Assembly: GCA_963969345.1 (NCBI GenBank) | Contig: OZ017767.1 | Span: forward strand, 11,476,471 to 11,540,470 | From: Turbatrix aceti | Taxonomy: Eukaryota; Nematoda; Chromadorea; Rhabditida; Panagrolaimidae | Reading direction: 5' to 3' | Length of the DNA stretch: 64,000 nt | Shown here: one piece after another, positions 22,331 through 32,921 of the stretch | How the letters are laid out: every line of letters begins with the position of its first letter | How positions within the stretch are numbered: position 1 is the first letter of the stretch | Made by a program: the position numbers and the translations under genes | The notes under the pieces: model-generated | The model's input: the letters and a program-made list of their open reading frames with translations, nothing else | Database searches by the model: none | What the model was told of the DNA's origin: nothing

Positions 22331-23343
22331 GCTGGGTGAAAACGTTGAATCAAACGAAACGATACTTAACATTGTTGAAAACACTACAAACAACCGTACA
22401 TGGGTTGTCAAACCTCCACAAGTCAAGTCCATACAACGATTGCCAACGCGTCGTGCAATCGTCTTCAACCTTATTTTGTCGCGCGCGCGCAGTGCATTAA
22501 CTTTGGTAGCTTGCGGTATAATCAGTTTTTAATTGTAAAACTAGATAATTATATCACTGAATCGGGCATGTCCTGAATTTTGCAACGAGCCACAGTTTGT
22601 GAAAAAATATTAATTTTAAGCTATATGGCAGTGGTTTGAAGTGTAAGTTGTTAAAAATTCATAAATGCCCGATTTGCAGGCCAATAGCTAAAAGCCTGTA
22701 CGGATTTGTCCGTTACCTTAAACACATACGAAAAGGTCCCAATAGCTGTCGATGTCTCAATAAGCAGATATCACTTGATAACCATTTTGCCCCTAGAAAG
22801 TCCGCACGCTGTGCATTTGCTGGCCATAATGCATGCTCCCATACGGATACCTGTGCGGCGCGCATTCAAAAAAACTGCATATCCAACTTGCTGTACCTAA
22901 GATGCTTCAGTCACGCCTCGATAACGCTGAATTGAGCATGGAAAACCAACCATTGTGCAACACAAACTGTTCCAACGAATGATTTTTGTGTCCTATCGAA
23001 TGCAAAATGTGTTTTGTGCAAAAAAAATGGCGCCAAAATATATTGGCCCACTATATATATTGGCCAAAATATATTGGCCTATAGGCCCACTTTCTAATAT
23101 TCAGTGTTTCCTTGGAAATCAAAGTTGCATTCGTTAACTGACCGACACTCGCGCGGCAGTCCTGGGAAAGAAAACGGACCTGCAGGTTTTCTTTCCCTCC
23201 AGATGCCACCCTCCAGGCCCGTGCGCGCTCTCCGAACGCTCGCCGCGGCAGCTACCGCAGCACCACGAAAGGCGTGATGTAAACAATGCGATTTCCAAAT
23301 CGATGGCGCTGAAGTCGATGGCGCCATTTTTTTCCACAATGCG
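22331..23343. other. Spacer between the inverted arms
   Basis: About 1 kb with no gene. It contains GGGCATGTCCTGAATTTTGC near 22,565, related to sequence in the palindromes at 30.5 and 35.4 kb, and an alternating GC tract near 22,482. ATATATTGGCC-type repeats occur at 23,037-23,092, and a GGCGCCA-rich segment lies near 23,300-23,330. It is probably old mobile-element sequence. Confidence 0.5.
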
Positions 23344-23482
23344 TGGCGCTTTTCAGGGCTTGAGCCAGCTGTACGAATTGACTTAGCATATTACCTTTTA
23401 ATTTTTTTTGAGTGACAATACGATTACACGATTGAACTAATTATTGAATACTCATAACACTATTTATATTAACAGATTTAAG

Positions 23483-23525
23483 GTGAAGTCACCGTGGCTC
23501 TCTACGTGGCCCACGGTGACTTCAC
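23483..23525. repeat. Short perfect hairpin downstream of gene copy 2
   Basis: Mirror copy of the 15-base-stem hairpin at 22,148-22,190, unchanged. Confidence 0.7.
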
Positions 23526-23775
23526 ATTTTCGTCCCCATTCCTAAGGGTCCATTAGGGTTTAACTGATATCTAATGGGCTCTATCTGTTTCTGAGCGCCT
23601 TCGCCCACACAACTTGTAAGGTCTACAACAAAGATCCTTTTATGACTAGACAGTTTATAAAATAATTTTATTTCACATATTTCAGTGGACTAAACTACGA
23701 TTTGACAAGGACAAACAGCGGTTTACAGTCGCTACACATTTGAAGTGGCCCTTGTAGTGACAAACGACGGCAAAG

Positions 23776-25148
23776 TTAGGCTGGGGTGCTGCAGACGCAC
23801 GAGAATTCGCCGATGGTGGTTTCGTAAACCTGAGTGGTCGATGATTCAACGGTGGAAGCCTCAACAGTGGATGCTTCAACGGTAGATGCCTCGACGGTAG
23901 ATGCCTCGACTGTAGATGCTTCAACGGTAGACGCTTCGACGGTGCTGGCTTCAACTGTGGATGCCTCAACAGTGGATACCTCAACAGTGGTGGCTTCTTC
24001 CGTGGCGCCGGTAGGAGGAACGTAGGCGGGCGGCAGCTGACCGAACTAAAAAATCAATCTTGGGGTAAATTTTCCCCAAATAAAAAACTCACGTAGACAG
24101 AAAGAGTCAGAATCTCGTAGAGGGATCCGAAAGAACCGAACTGAAGACCGTTCCAGTATCCAGCGAGGACCGGGTTCAGCGAGATGAAGTTTTCGTAGAT
24201 CTCGGAGAAGAGCTCGATGCGGGCGGAGACGTCGGTGACGGTCTCGAACGTGATCGTCAGGTTCTTGAGGATCGTGTTGAGCTGGGCCTTCTGGACCTTG
24301 GGCAGCGTCGACGAAAGGATGGTGGCGTTGAAGTCGATGAGGAACTGGGCAGACGAGCCGGAGAAGTAGGTGGAAGCGAGCTGCACCTGGTAGTAGCGCT
24401 TGGCGACGTTGAAGAAGCTTCCGAACGAGCCGAAGCCGCTGATCTGGGACACCTGGATGCTGGCCTGGGCCGCCGGGTAGCTGACAAAGTAGACGGTCGA
24501 AATCTGCTCGTAGATCTGGGCGAGCTTCTCGCTGACCGTGAGCGTCGTGCTGGAGACGATGGACTCGAGGTTGGCGGTCACGAAGGCCTGGAAGGAGCTC
24601 TGGTACTCCGAGGGCACCGACGCGACGAGCTGAGCAAGGAAAGCCTCGCCGTTGACCTGGATCTCGCCAAGGACAGAGTTGGTCTGGAACTCGGCGGCGA
24701 TGCTGACGAGGTCCTCGATCGAGCCGAGGGAGCCGAGCTGAGCGCTCTTGACGATGGCGTAGACGTCAGGGTACTGGTACTTGAGGATGAGGAGCTGCGA
24801 GCTGACTTTGATGAGGATCTCCTCTTCTGAGAGACCCAGGGAGAGGTAGCCGTCGATGGCGGTCGTGAACGAGCTCAGCCAAGTCTGGTATTCGGCGGTA
24901 ATCGTAGTCGTGACCGTCAGGCTGACGTAGGTGTCGGACGTGATGTCGGTAAGGTATTCAATGATGTTGGGTTGAGAGTTGCCAGACGGCACCTTCCAGA
25001 AGTTGCCGTAGTTGGATCGGCACGAACCGTATTTGTTTTTGAACGAATCTCCGGCTGAAATGGTTCCTCAGTGAAAATGAACTGAAAACCGATGCCCACC
25101 TGCAAGAGCCACAAGACCGAGGACGAGAGCTGCTTTCATCGAAAACAT
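23776..25148 (-). CDS. Secreted protein with STVEA repeats, copy 2
   Basis: Mirror image of the gene at 20,525-21,897, with exons 25,148-25,100; 25,054-24,093; 24,045-23,776. The encoded protein appears identical to copy 1. The two genes converge: their 3' ends face each other across the spacer. Signal peptide, three GSFGS-type turns and the STVEA repeats are all present. Both copies look intact, so either the duplication is recent or gene conversion keeps the arms alike. Confidence 0.85.
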
Positions 25149-25204
25149 GATTGAAGTTGTACTCGAAACCGAGTTGTGATGCCCATTGTGCCGCGGGGGA
25201 GAGC

Positions 25205-25211
25205 TTTTATA
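25205..25211 (-). promoter_or_regulatory. TATA box of secreted-protein gene, copy 2
   Basis: Mirror of the TATAAAA at 20,462-20,468, at the same distance from the ATG at 25,148. Confidence 0.6.
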
Positions 25212-25482
25212 CACCTATGACGAGCATGTTCCCGCCGGGGCTGGCGGGAGGAAGTGATCGTAACAGGCTAATCGGCTCTGCCACGTTAGCCCGTCGGCGC
25301 CTTTCTCATTTGCATGGATCACGGAACGTCGAATTGACACACAAAGACAAAAATGATGTCAGAATATCATTTTAGTTTTTTTGTCAACAATCAGATTATA
25401 AACTTGTGTGTTGACTTCTGACCGGGTTGTACGCCGTACTGTGTGGATTTCAAGCGGAGTCCTATCAATGTTTTGAATTTTG

Positions 25483-25772
25483 AGTGATCTGTCAAGTGTG
25501 ACAAGCAAATATGATGTCACTGACATGAGTAAAACAACGGAAATTTAAAAAAAAAACAGTGCTATAATGACAATCAATTAACATTAGCCAGAAAAAGGTC
25601 TAAAAAAACTTTTATCCAATACAAAAATTCATGGGTTACCCAAGTTTACGTTTTTCAACCCTGGGGTAAAAATTTGCACAAATGATATGTAAATTTCTGT
25701 TTTGTTTTTTGTCATCTGTATTTCCCCGCATTTTGATTTCTTTTGCAAGGAATTTCACGTGCGTTCTTTACA
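25483..25772. other. Upstream region of saposin gene 1
   Basis: A+T-rich; begins where the inverted arm ends. No clear TATA box or other element. Confidence 0.4.
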
Positions 25773-26158
25773 ATGAAGCTCACAGAAGTGATCTGTTTTT
25801 TGTTTTCCGTGTTTTCTTTGGCATCTATGCTTCCCCTCAACACTAAATTTGTTGATGGTTTATCCATACTGAAATACGAATCGAGGTGCGATTTCTGTAT
25901 GAACCTAATTCCGGCATTGGAAACTAAGCTTGCAAAGATCCCAATAAATGACGTAAGTTTTCAAAAAAACGTACTACTTCTGCAGGGTTTGAAATTTTTC
26001 AGATTGCTTTTCCCGCTTGCATGGAAATCTGTGTACTCCGCCCGCTCTGTCTTCTAGCATGCCAAGAAATTTCTGACAAACTTCTTCAAGTTGCGATTGA
26101 GAAAATTCGAAAAAACGAAAAAGCTTGGGATGCTTGTGAAGTTGCTGACTATTGTTGA
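25773..26158 (+). CDS. Secreted saposin-like protein 1
   Basis: Two exons, 25,773-25,952 and 26,003-26,158 (GAC|GTAAGT, TTTTTCAG), 111 aa. A signal peptide precedes a single saposin B-type domain: CDFC near residue 35, then PACMEIC, PLC and LAC in the second exon, and Cys pairs closing the domain (ACEVADYC). Saposin folds are small helical bundles held by disulfides that bind or disturb lipids. In nematodes, many single-domain members are gut or secreted proteins, some of them antimicrobial. Which role applies here cannot be told from sequence. Confidence 0.8.
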
Positions 26159-26404
26159 TTGCATATATACAAATTTTTTGTTGATCTGTTGATAAATGTG
26201 ATGCTATATTTTAGAATTCTTCTCTTTGGAGCGGTCGAGGGTAATTTGTCCTAATTAGTTTTTTTTGTTTTGATAATTTTTCTTAAAAATCGAACGAACT
26301 CGTTTTTGTTTTCTATTCGATAGGATGCTTTCATTCACGAAAGTTATGCAGATTTTTTTCTTGCTGATTTCATCTATTTCGAATTCCTAGCAATTGATAC
26401 TTTT

Positions 26405-26833
26405 ATGATGAAGTTCAGAGAACTGACCTGCATTTTGTTTTCCGTTTTCTCTGTGGCCGCCGTAATTGATAAATCCGTTGAGGGTTTTGCGATCCTGAGA
26501 AGTCAAGCAAAATGCGATTTCTGCCTTGCATTTGTTCCTATATTCGAAAAAAAGCTTTCACAGCTCCCAATGTATGATGTGAGTTTTTAAAATAACGTAC
26601 ATAAAAATACAACTTTATTTTAGATTTCCCGTACTACCTGCAGGGAAGTCTGTGGACCCAGAACGCTCTGTGTTAGGCAATGCAAACATATTTCTAGCCG
26701 ATTGCTTCAATTTGCGATCACAAAACTTAGAAAAAACGATCCAGGTTGGGATATTTGTGCAGCTGTTAAGAGACAGTCCACGACAGGATTTCGGACCGAG
26801 GACAAGGCTTTTTTACACTTTCAAATGTTTTGA
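26405..26833 (+). CDS. Secreted saposin-like protein 2, last codons disrupted by a mobile element
   Basis: Tandem relative of the previous gene. Exon 1 is 26,405-26,578 and exon 2 starts at 26,624; the intron position is the same as in gene 1. The domain has CDFC, TCREVCGP, LCVRQC and WDIC, but the frame then runs into a TTAA-flanked palindrome at 26,770. As sequenced, it reads about 20 element-derived residues and stops at 26,831-26,833. The final Cys codon and original stop lie beyond two elements, just after 29,533, where sequence matching the C-terminus of gene 1 resumes. The last disulfide is therefore probably lost in this allele. Confidence 0.75.
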
Positions 26834-28139
26834 GCCAGAATTGTTCCCCACCCCTAGGAAGGTCTAAAACCGCGATACACAGATTTTTAAAAAAATCGGA
26901 ATCTGTAGTTTTGGCTTCTGAAAGGTTTTGACACAAGTTAATGCCACGCACTGCGTTCAAGAGGAAAAGAGCTGAAAAATTTTTTAGGGGGGTTTTGGGG
27001 GAAGGGGAACACGATGTCGTAGTCAGATTTTTTTTATCGTTACGGTAAGTGCCACTTTTAGGCAAATTTTTTTGGTTTTTTGGCTACCATTGATTGGGTT
27101 TTCAGAGGTGCCAACATTGTTATATCCTATCTTCTTCCCCGTGTTTTTACGCCTCGAATGATGTATAACACAAAATTTTGAAAGGGGGATAAAGTTGTCA
27201 TTTTGGCAATTTCGGCCGCGCACTCGAGTAAAAAGCGCGCGCACTGTCTCTTTTTCGCTTCGCAGGTCGAAAAAATGATGCGCGCGCACGTAAAAGGAGT
27301 CGACTTTGAAAAATTGCCCTGAAGCCAGTTTTTGTTTTTAATGCTTGCGGTTACTTTGTTGGGTTTGGGCATGTCCCAAAGATTGTTTTCAGCTACTCGT
27401 GCTTTTTATTGCATAATTTTCCGATCAGTGACGGCATTGGAAAGTTCATGTTTCTATTGTCGCCTGTAGCACTGTGCAAAATTAAACGACAAAAATGGCA
27501 AGTAGGTTAAGACAATCTTTGGGACATGCCCAAACCCAACAAAGTAACCGCAAGCATTAAAAACAAAAACTGGCTTCAGGGCAATTTTTCAAAGTCGACT
27601 CCTTTTACGTGCGCGCGCATCATTTTTTCGACCTGCGAAGCGAAAAAGAGACAGTGCGCGCGCTTTTTACTCGAGTGCGCGGCCGAAATTGCCAAAATGA
27701 CAACTTTATCCCCCTTTCAAAATTTTGTGTTATACATCATTCGAGGCGTAAAAACACGGGGAAGAAGATAGGATATAACAATGTTGGCACCTCTGAAAAC
27801 CCAATCAATGGTAGCCAAAAAACCAAAAAAATTTGCCTAAAAGTGGCACTTACCGTAACGATAAAAAAAATCTGACTACGACATCGTGTTCCCCTTCCCC
27901 CAAAACCCCCCTAAAAAATTTTTCAGCTCTTTTCCTCTTGAACGCAGTGCGTGGCATTAACTTGTGTCAAAACCTTTCAGAAGCCAAAACTACAGATTCC
28001 GATTTTTTTAAAAATCTGTGTATCGCGGTTTTAGACCTTCCTAGGGGTGGGGAACAATTCTGGCTCAAAACATTTGAAAGTGTAAAAAAGCCTTGTCCTC
28101 GTCTCCCCCTTGTTCCTAAATCCTGTCGTGGACTGCCTC
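26770..28139. mobile_element. TTAA-flanked palindromic element, copy 2
   Basis: 1370-base hairpin, flanked by TTAA at 26,766-26,769 and 28,140-28,143, clearly the same family as 15,709-17,068. The arms pair from GAGACAGTCC/GGACTGCCTC inward, with an 11-base difference near the ends, and meet near 27,450. Each arm has an 81-codon open frame, mirrored and pointing outwards (27,372-27,127 and 27,526-27,771). Inserted in the saposin 2 coding sequence. Confidence 0.85.
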
Positions 28140-28143
28140 TTAA

Positions 28144-29529
28144 GAGGGAGTCTGCGACAGGATTTAGTTTCGACGGAACAGCTATTTTATGACGACAAAT
28201 GTTTTGTGCCCAAGTTGTAAGGGACCATGGGTAAGGTCTAAATCCGGGATATTAGATTTTTCTGATGCCGGATTCTGAAGTGGCAGCTTCTGAAAGTTCA
28301 CCACCCCTGATTTTTCAAGTCGCTTCATGGTTGAGGCAAAAATCTGATATTTTGGATACGGGGGTTTCTTGGCACGGGAAATCGATTGGCGTACTCAGAT
28401 TTTTCAAAAAACATCTGGTTTTCCTGTAATTATCGATTTTTGTCAATTAACGTTACTTTATGGCCTCTGGTAATTTTAAAAAAAAGTTCCGTTTTGTACA
28501 GACCCTTTTATCTTGTAGCCCGTCTTTTTCTGTGTCGGATAAGCTCAAAAAATAAAAAAAAGGAGGGATACCAGAAGGCCATATCCGTGGTTTTCCGTCG
28601 CGCACTCGAGTAAAAAGCGCGCGCACAGTCTCTTTTTCGCTTCGCTGGACAAAAAAGTGATGCGCGCGCACGTAACAGGAGTCAACTTTGAAAAATTGTC
28701 CTGAAGCTAGTTTTTGTTTTGAATGCTTGCGGTCATTTTGTTTGGTTTGGGCATGTCCCAAAGATTGTTTTAAGCTACTTGTGCTCTTTATTGCATAAAT
28801 TTCCGATCAGATACGGCATTTGAAAGTTCATGTTTCTTTTGTCGCCTGTAGCACTGCGCAAAATTAACCGATCAAAGAGAAAAGTGGCCAAAAACAATCT
28901 TTGGGACATGCCCAAACCAAACAAAATGACCACAAGCATTCAAAGCAAAAACTAGCTTCAGGGCAATTTTTCAAAGTTGACTCCTGTTACGTGCGCGCGC
29001 ATCACTTTTTTGTCCAGCGAAGCGAAAAAGAGACTGTGCGCGCGCTTTTTACTCGAGTGCGCGACGGAAAACCACGGATATGGCCTTCTGGTATCCCTCC
29101 TTTTTTTTATTTTTTGAGCTTATCCGACACAGAAAAAGACGGGCTACAAGATAAAAGGGTCTGTACAAAACGGAACTTTTTTTTAAAATTACCAGAGGCC
29201 ATAAAGTAACGTTAATTGACAAAAATCGATAATTACAGGAAAACCAGATGTTTTTTGAAAAATCTGAGTACGCCAATCGATTTCCCGTGCCAAGAAACCC
29301 CCGTATCCAAAATATCAGATTTTTGCCTCAACCATGAAGCGACTTGAAAAATCAGGGGTGGTGAACTTTCAGAAGCTGCCACTTCAGAATCCGGCATCAG
29401 AAAAATCTAATATCCCGGATTTAGACCTTACCCATGGTCCCTTACAACTTGGGCACAAAACATTTGTCGTCATAAAATAGCTGTTCCGTCGCCTTCACCT
29501 TATTCCTAAATCCTGTCGCAGACTCCCTC
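28144..29529. mobile_element. TTAA-flanked palindromic element, copy 3 (related subfamily)
   Basis: 1386-base hairpin starting GAGGGAGTCTGCGACAGGAT and ending in its reverse complement. It is flanked by TTAA at 28,140-28,143 (shared with copy 2) and 29,530-29,533. The arms meet near 28,830. Ends and middle differ from copies 1 and 2, but the core with GGGACATGCCCAAACC and the ACGTGCGCGCGCATCA and CTCGAGTGCGC modules is shared. The 81-codon frame of copy 2 has an in-frame stop here (TGG to TAG type change). Confidence 0.85.
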
Positions 29530-29533
29530 TTAA

Positions 29534-29777
29534 CAACTGTTGATTAAAACTCATGTTATTTTTTTGATTAGTTTATAAACACGATGTTTTATTTGGGACG
29601 TATTATTTGGTGCATGAGAGAAAATACCATTACCCTATGACGTACCGATCTGACCATTAGCCATGTTTGGGGTTCATGGCTAGGAGAATTCATATTCGCT
29701 GGATTGTAGGAACGTTCACCATAAGTCGTGTCACCAAAGGGCTTTTCAACATAGGAACGCTCACCATATATCACAAT
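29534..29777. other. 3' flank of saposin gene 2
   Basis: It starts with the displaced terminal codons of saposin gene 2. TAGGAACG(T/C)TCACCATA occurs twice (near 29,708 and 29,752) and precedes the next palindrome. Otherwise nothing recognised. Confidence 0.45.
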
Positions 29778-31735
29778 GGGAAATTTCCCCTATACCAAAA
29801 AATCGTATGCACACGCATGCTTTTCTGCAAGCAGATGCACGCGCAGCGCTTGCTGTTTTCGCGTTGTTTTTTGATCGTTTTTTGAAAAGTGCGTGTTACT
29901 AAATAGTTCATCCTGGATCCAGGATTGAAGATATCTGTTTCGGATCTTTTCGATTTTGTTAGGCTTTAATTTATCTTTAATTTGGCGCAACAGCCAAATT
30001 TCAGATATTACTAGGCAATGCGCTAGAGGGCTGACAAAAACGTCGATTTTTGAACTTTGGAAGCTATCAACTTTTCGGCTTTTGGTACAAAAGTCTCCAA
30101 ATTTTCAGCAGACACTGTTATTAGTGTCATAAACATAACTGAGGTTTTAAATCCGGATCCATTCCGTCAGTTTTGAGATGGCATTTCATGGTAAGTTTTG
30201 GTGGCTTATTACCGTAGTTATTGTGCAATTGCACGTTTCTAGACTCTATTTGGTACCATACCTTTTTTTATCAAGGTAATTAAGTTTTTACTTCGTTTTT
30301 TTGTCAAAATAATCCATAACTAAAAAAATATCATTTTTGCTAAATTAATGAAATTTTGTAAAACAAGCCTATGCACAGCATTCACTTTCCCCTTATTTTG
30401 CGACAATCGAAAAAAAAATGAGCGCGTTCATTCGCACTTATAGTGTTGACTTTGGCAGCTTCGCGCAATGGCATTTTTGAATTCTTAGAGACGGCATCTA
30501 GGGAATTGAATAAGGCATGTCCTGAACTTCGAAACAATCCCTCGATGACCTAAAAATGTTCAATTTTGCCCTAGTTGCAGCCTTTTCAAGTAAAAAAATT
30601 TAGCGGTCGATTGCAGCCGTTGAAGGCTACAACTGAACAATCGGGTCAACAGAAAGTTCCATCAGGTTGGTGTCAGTCGATATAGCCAAGGGCCGTTTGC
30701 TGAACATCGAAGAGGACCGAGATTCCTCACGAAAACTGTTTTACCCTATAAAAATGCGCACGCATTTGCACAAATTATCAAAAACAAGCACTCCTAAAAA
30801 GAAAGTTCTTCAATTTTGCATGAGCACAAAAAGCAAACAGGACGTTTTTATAGGGTAAAACAGTTTTTGTGAGGAATCTCGGTCCTCTTCGATGTTCAAC
30901 AAACGGCACTTGGCTATATCGACTGACACCAACCTGATGGAACTTTCTGTTGACCCGATTGTTCAGTTGTAGCCTTAAACGGCTGCAATCGACGATTTAA
31001 AATCGAAACTGGAAATTACCGTAGCTGTGCCAAAAATCAACATTTTCGTGCCGTTGGTGGCTTGTTTGAAAGTTCAGGACTTGCTCTAATCATTATGGTA
31101 GATGCCGTCACTAACAATTTAAAAATGCCAATGCGCGAAGCTGCCAAAGTCAACACTATATGGGCGAATGAATGCATTTTCACGCTCGATTGACGCGAAA
31201 GTGAATGCTGTGCCTATGCAGCACATCTATGCCGAAACTAAAACACATTGACAGCACATTTCGATCCAGAAACGTGCAATTGCACAAAAACTACGGTAAT
31301 AAGCCACCAAAACTTACCATGAAATGCCATCTCAAAACTGACGGAATGGATCCGGATTTAAAACCTCAGTTATGTTTATGACACTAATAACAGTGTCTGC
31401 TGAAAATTTGTAGACTTTTGTACCAAAAGCCGAAAAGTTGATAGCTTCCAAAGTTCAAAAATCGACGTTTTTGTCAGCCCTCTAGCGCATTGCCTAGTAA
31501 TATCTGAAATTTGGCTGTTGCGCCAAATTAAAGATAAATTAAAGCCTAACAAAATCGAAAAGATCCAAAACAGATATCTTCAATCCTGGATCCAGGATGA
31601 ACTATTTAGTAACACGCACTTTTCAAAAAACGATCAAAAAACAACGCGAAAACAGCAAGCGCTGCGCGTGCGTCTGCGTGCAGAAAAGTATGCGTGTGCA
31701 TACGATTTTTTGGTATAGGGGAAATTTCCCATTGT
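29778..31735. mobile_element. 1.96 kb palindromic element
   Basis: Left end ATGGGAAATTTCCCCTATACC at about 29,775 is matched by its reverse complement near 31,732. Arms of roughly 900 bases pair with scattered differences and meet around 30,790. Inside, the sequence from GTGTCAGTCGATATAGCC to GTTTTACCCTATAAAAA is mirrored about the centre. No TTAA flanks and no transposase frame. Target duplication not clear. Confidence 0.7.
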
Positions 31736-31737
31736 GC

Positions 31738-32750
31738 TTCACCATAGGCACTGCATGCGCCTTTGCCTCAATGGACGAAAAAGAGCGCGCGCGCGCGTCG
31801 AATGAATCGTGTTCAAAAAAAGGCCCTGAAGCCAGTAATAGAGTTTTTTGCTTACGGTCACTTGGGTAGGCTTAGGCATGTCCCAGAGATTGTTATAAGC
31901 CATCGGCGGTCATTGTCGGATTTTTTTGTGCAATGTTACAGACATTGGAAGAACATGAAATTTCCTGAGACTGTAACTCACCAGAACATCTGTGAATTTT
32001 TGAAAATCGAACGTAACTTTTTTCATTACGTCTATAAGAAGCAAATTACGTGAGATGTGCCGTAGCATTATAGTAGTATGCGAGATCGAACCCAAAATAG
32101 AATACGTGCTTCATAATGCGCACGCGCCTATTGTCGTATATGAAAAAAACGTTCATTATTGCGTTCCTTCTGCTGGTACTTGCATATCAGAAAGCAAAAT
32201 GAATATAAAAAATGAAAAAGAACCAAAGAAATCAGATGGATAAGAAAAGATACACTCTCTTAGATTCCGACTTTTGGCTAAAATTCATTCGCTGCAGGAA
32301 CATCGAATAGAGCTTTTTTTCTGCTTTTCTTCAAAATTCTCCCTTGTTGTTCACCGCGCGTGCGCATTTTTTATCATTTTGCGTTCGATCTCGCATACTA
32401 CTATAATGCTACGGCACATCTCACGTAATTTGCTTCTTATAGACGTAATGAAAAAAGTTACGTTCGATTTTCAAAAATTCACAGATGTTCTGGTGAGTTA
32501 CAGTCTCAGGAAATTTCATGTTCTTCCAATGTCTGTAACATTGCACAAAAAAATCCGACAATGACCGCCGATGGCTTATAACAATCTCTGGGACATGCCT
32601 AAGCCTACCCAAGTGACCGTAAGCAAAAAACTCTATTACTGGCTTCAGGGCCTTTTTTTGAACACGACACCTTCAAAAAAATGCACGCGCGCGCTCGATT
32701 GAGCAGAAATAAGGCGAAAGCGCATGCAGTGCATAGGGCGATTCACCATG
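31738..32750. mobile_element. 1.0 kb palindromic element sharing the core of the TTAA family
   Basis: Arms 31,738-32,091 and about 32,384-32,750 pair; the loop of about 290 bases is unpaired. The core contains CATGCCTAAGCC followed by TGGCTTCAGGGCC, as in the three TTAA elements, but the outer ends are different and lack TTAA. A GCGCGCGCGCGCG tract sits at 31,785-31,797. No coding capacity. Confidence 0.65.
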
Positions 32751-32842
32751 TCACTAACATAAGTAATTTTTGTAGAGCAAGTTAAAGGTTTAGTGACACA
32801 TGTCAAATTTTGTAAATTTTTAAAAAATAGTACTGATTGCGG

Positions 32843-32887
32843 GTTTTCGTGCGCTCTAAAGACGTTTGCTTTAGCGCGCACGAAAAC
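32843..32887. repeat. Hairpin 1 of a tandem pair
   Basis: GTTTTCGTGCGCTCTAAAG pairs with CTTTAGCGCGCACGAAAAC with one mismatch. Confidence 0.65.
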
Positions 32888-32921
32888 ACGACGCACGAAA
32901 AGTCTCTCTTTCGTGCGTCGT
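32888..32921. repeat. Hairpin 2 of a tandem pair
   Basis: ACGACGCACGAAA pairs perfectly with TTTCGTGCGTCGT across an 8-base loop. It abuts the previous hairpin, and both contain TTCGTGCG. Confidence 0.65.

Larger units (their letters stand above)
23344..25482. repeat. Right arm of the inverted duplication
   Basis: Reverse complement of 20,190-22,330 with only a handful of differences. The 312-residue open frames in both arms are identical. Confidence 0.9.

Noticed and set aside
23834..24025. Val/Asp/Ala/Ser/Thr repeat frame on the opposite strand of the STVEA exon
   Set aside because: It is the antisense reading of the STVEA repeats; the sense frame has the splice sites and signal peptide.
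29589..32612. Numerous mirrored open frames of 60-117 codons
   Set aside because: They are reflections of palindrome arms, with no splice structure, conserved motif or plausible composition.
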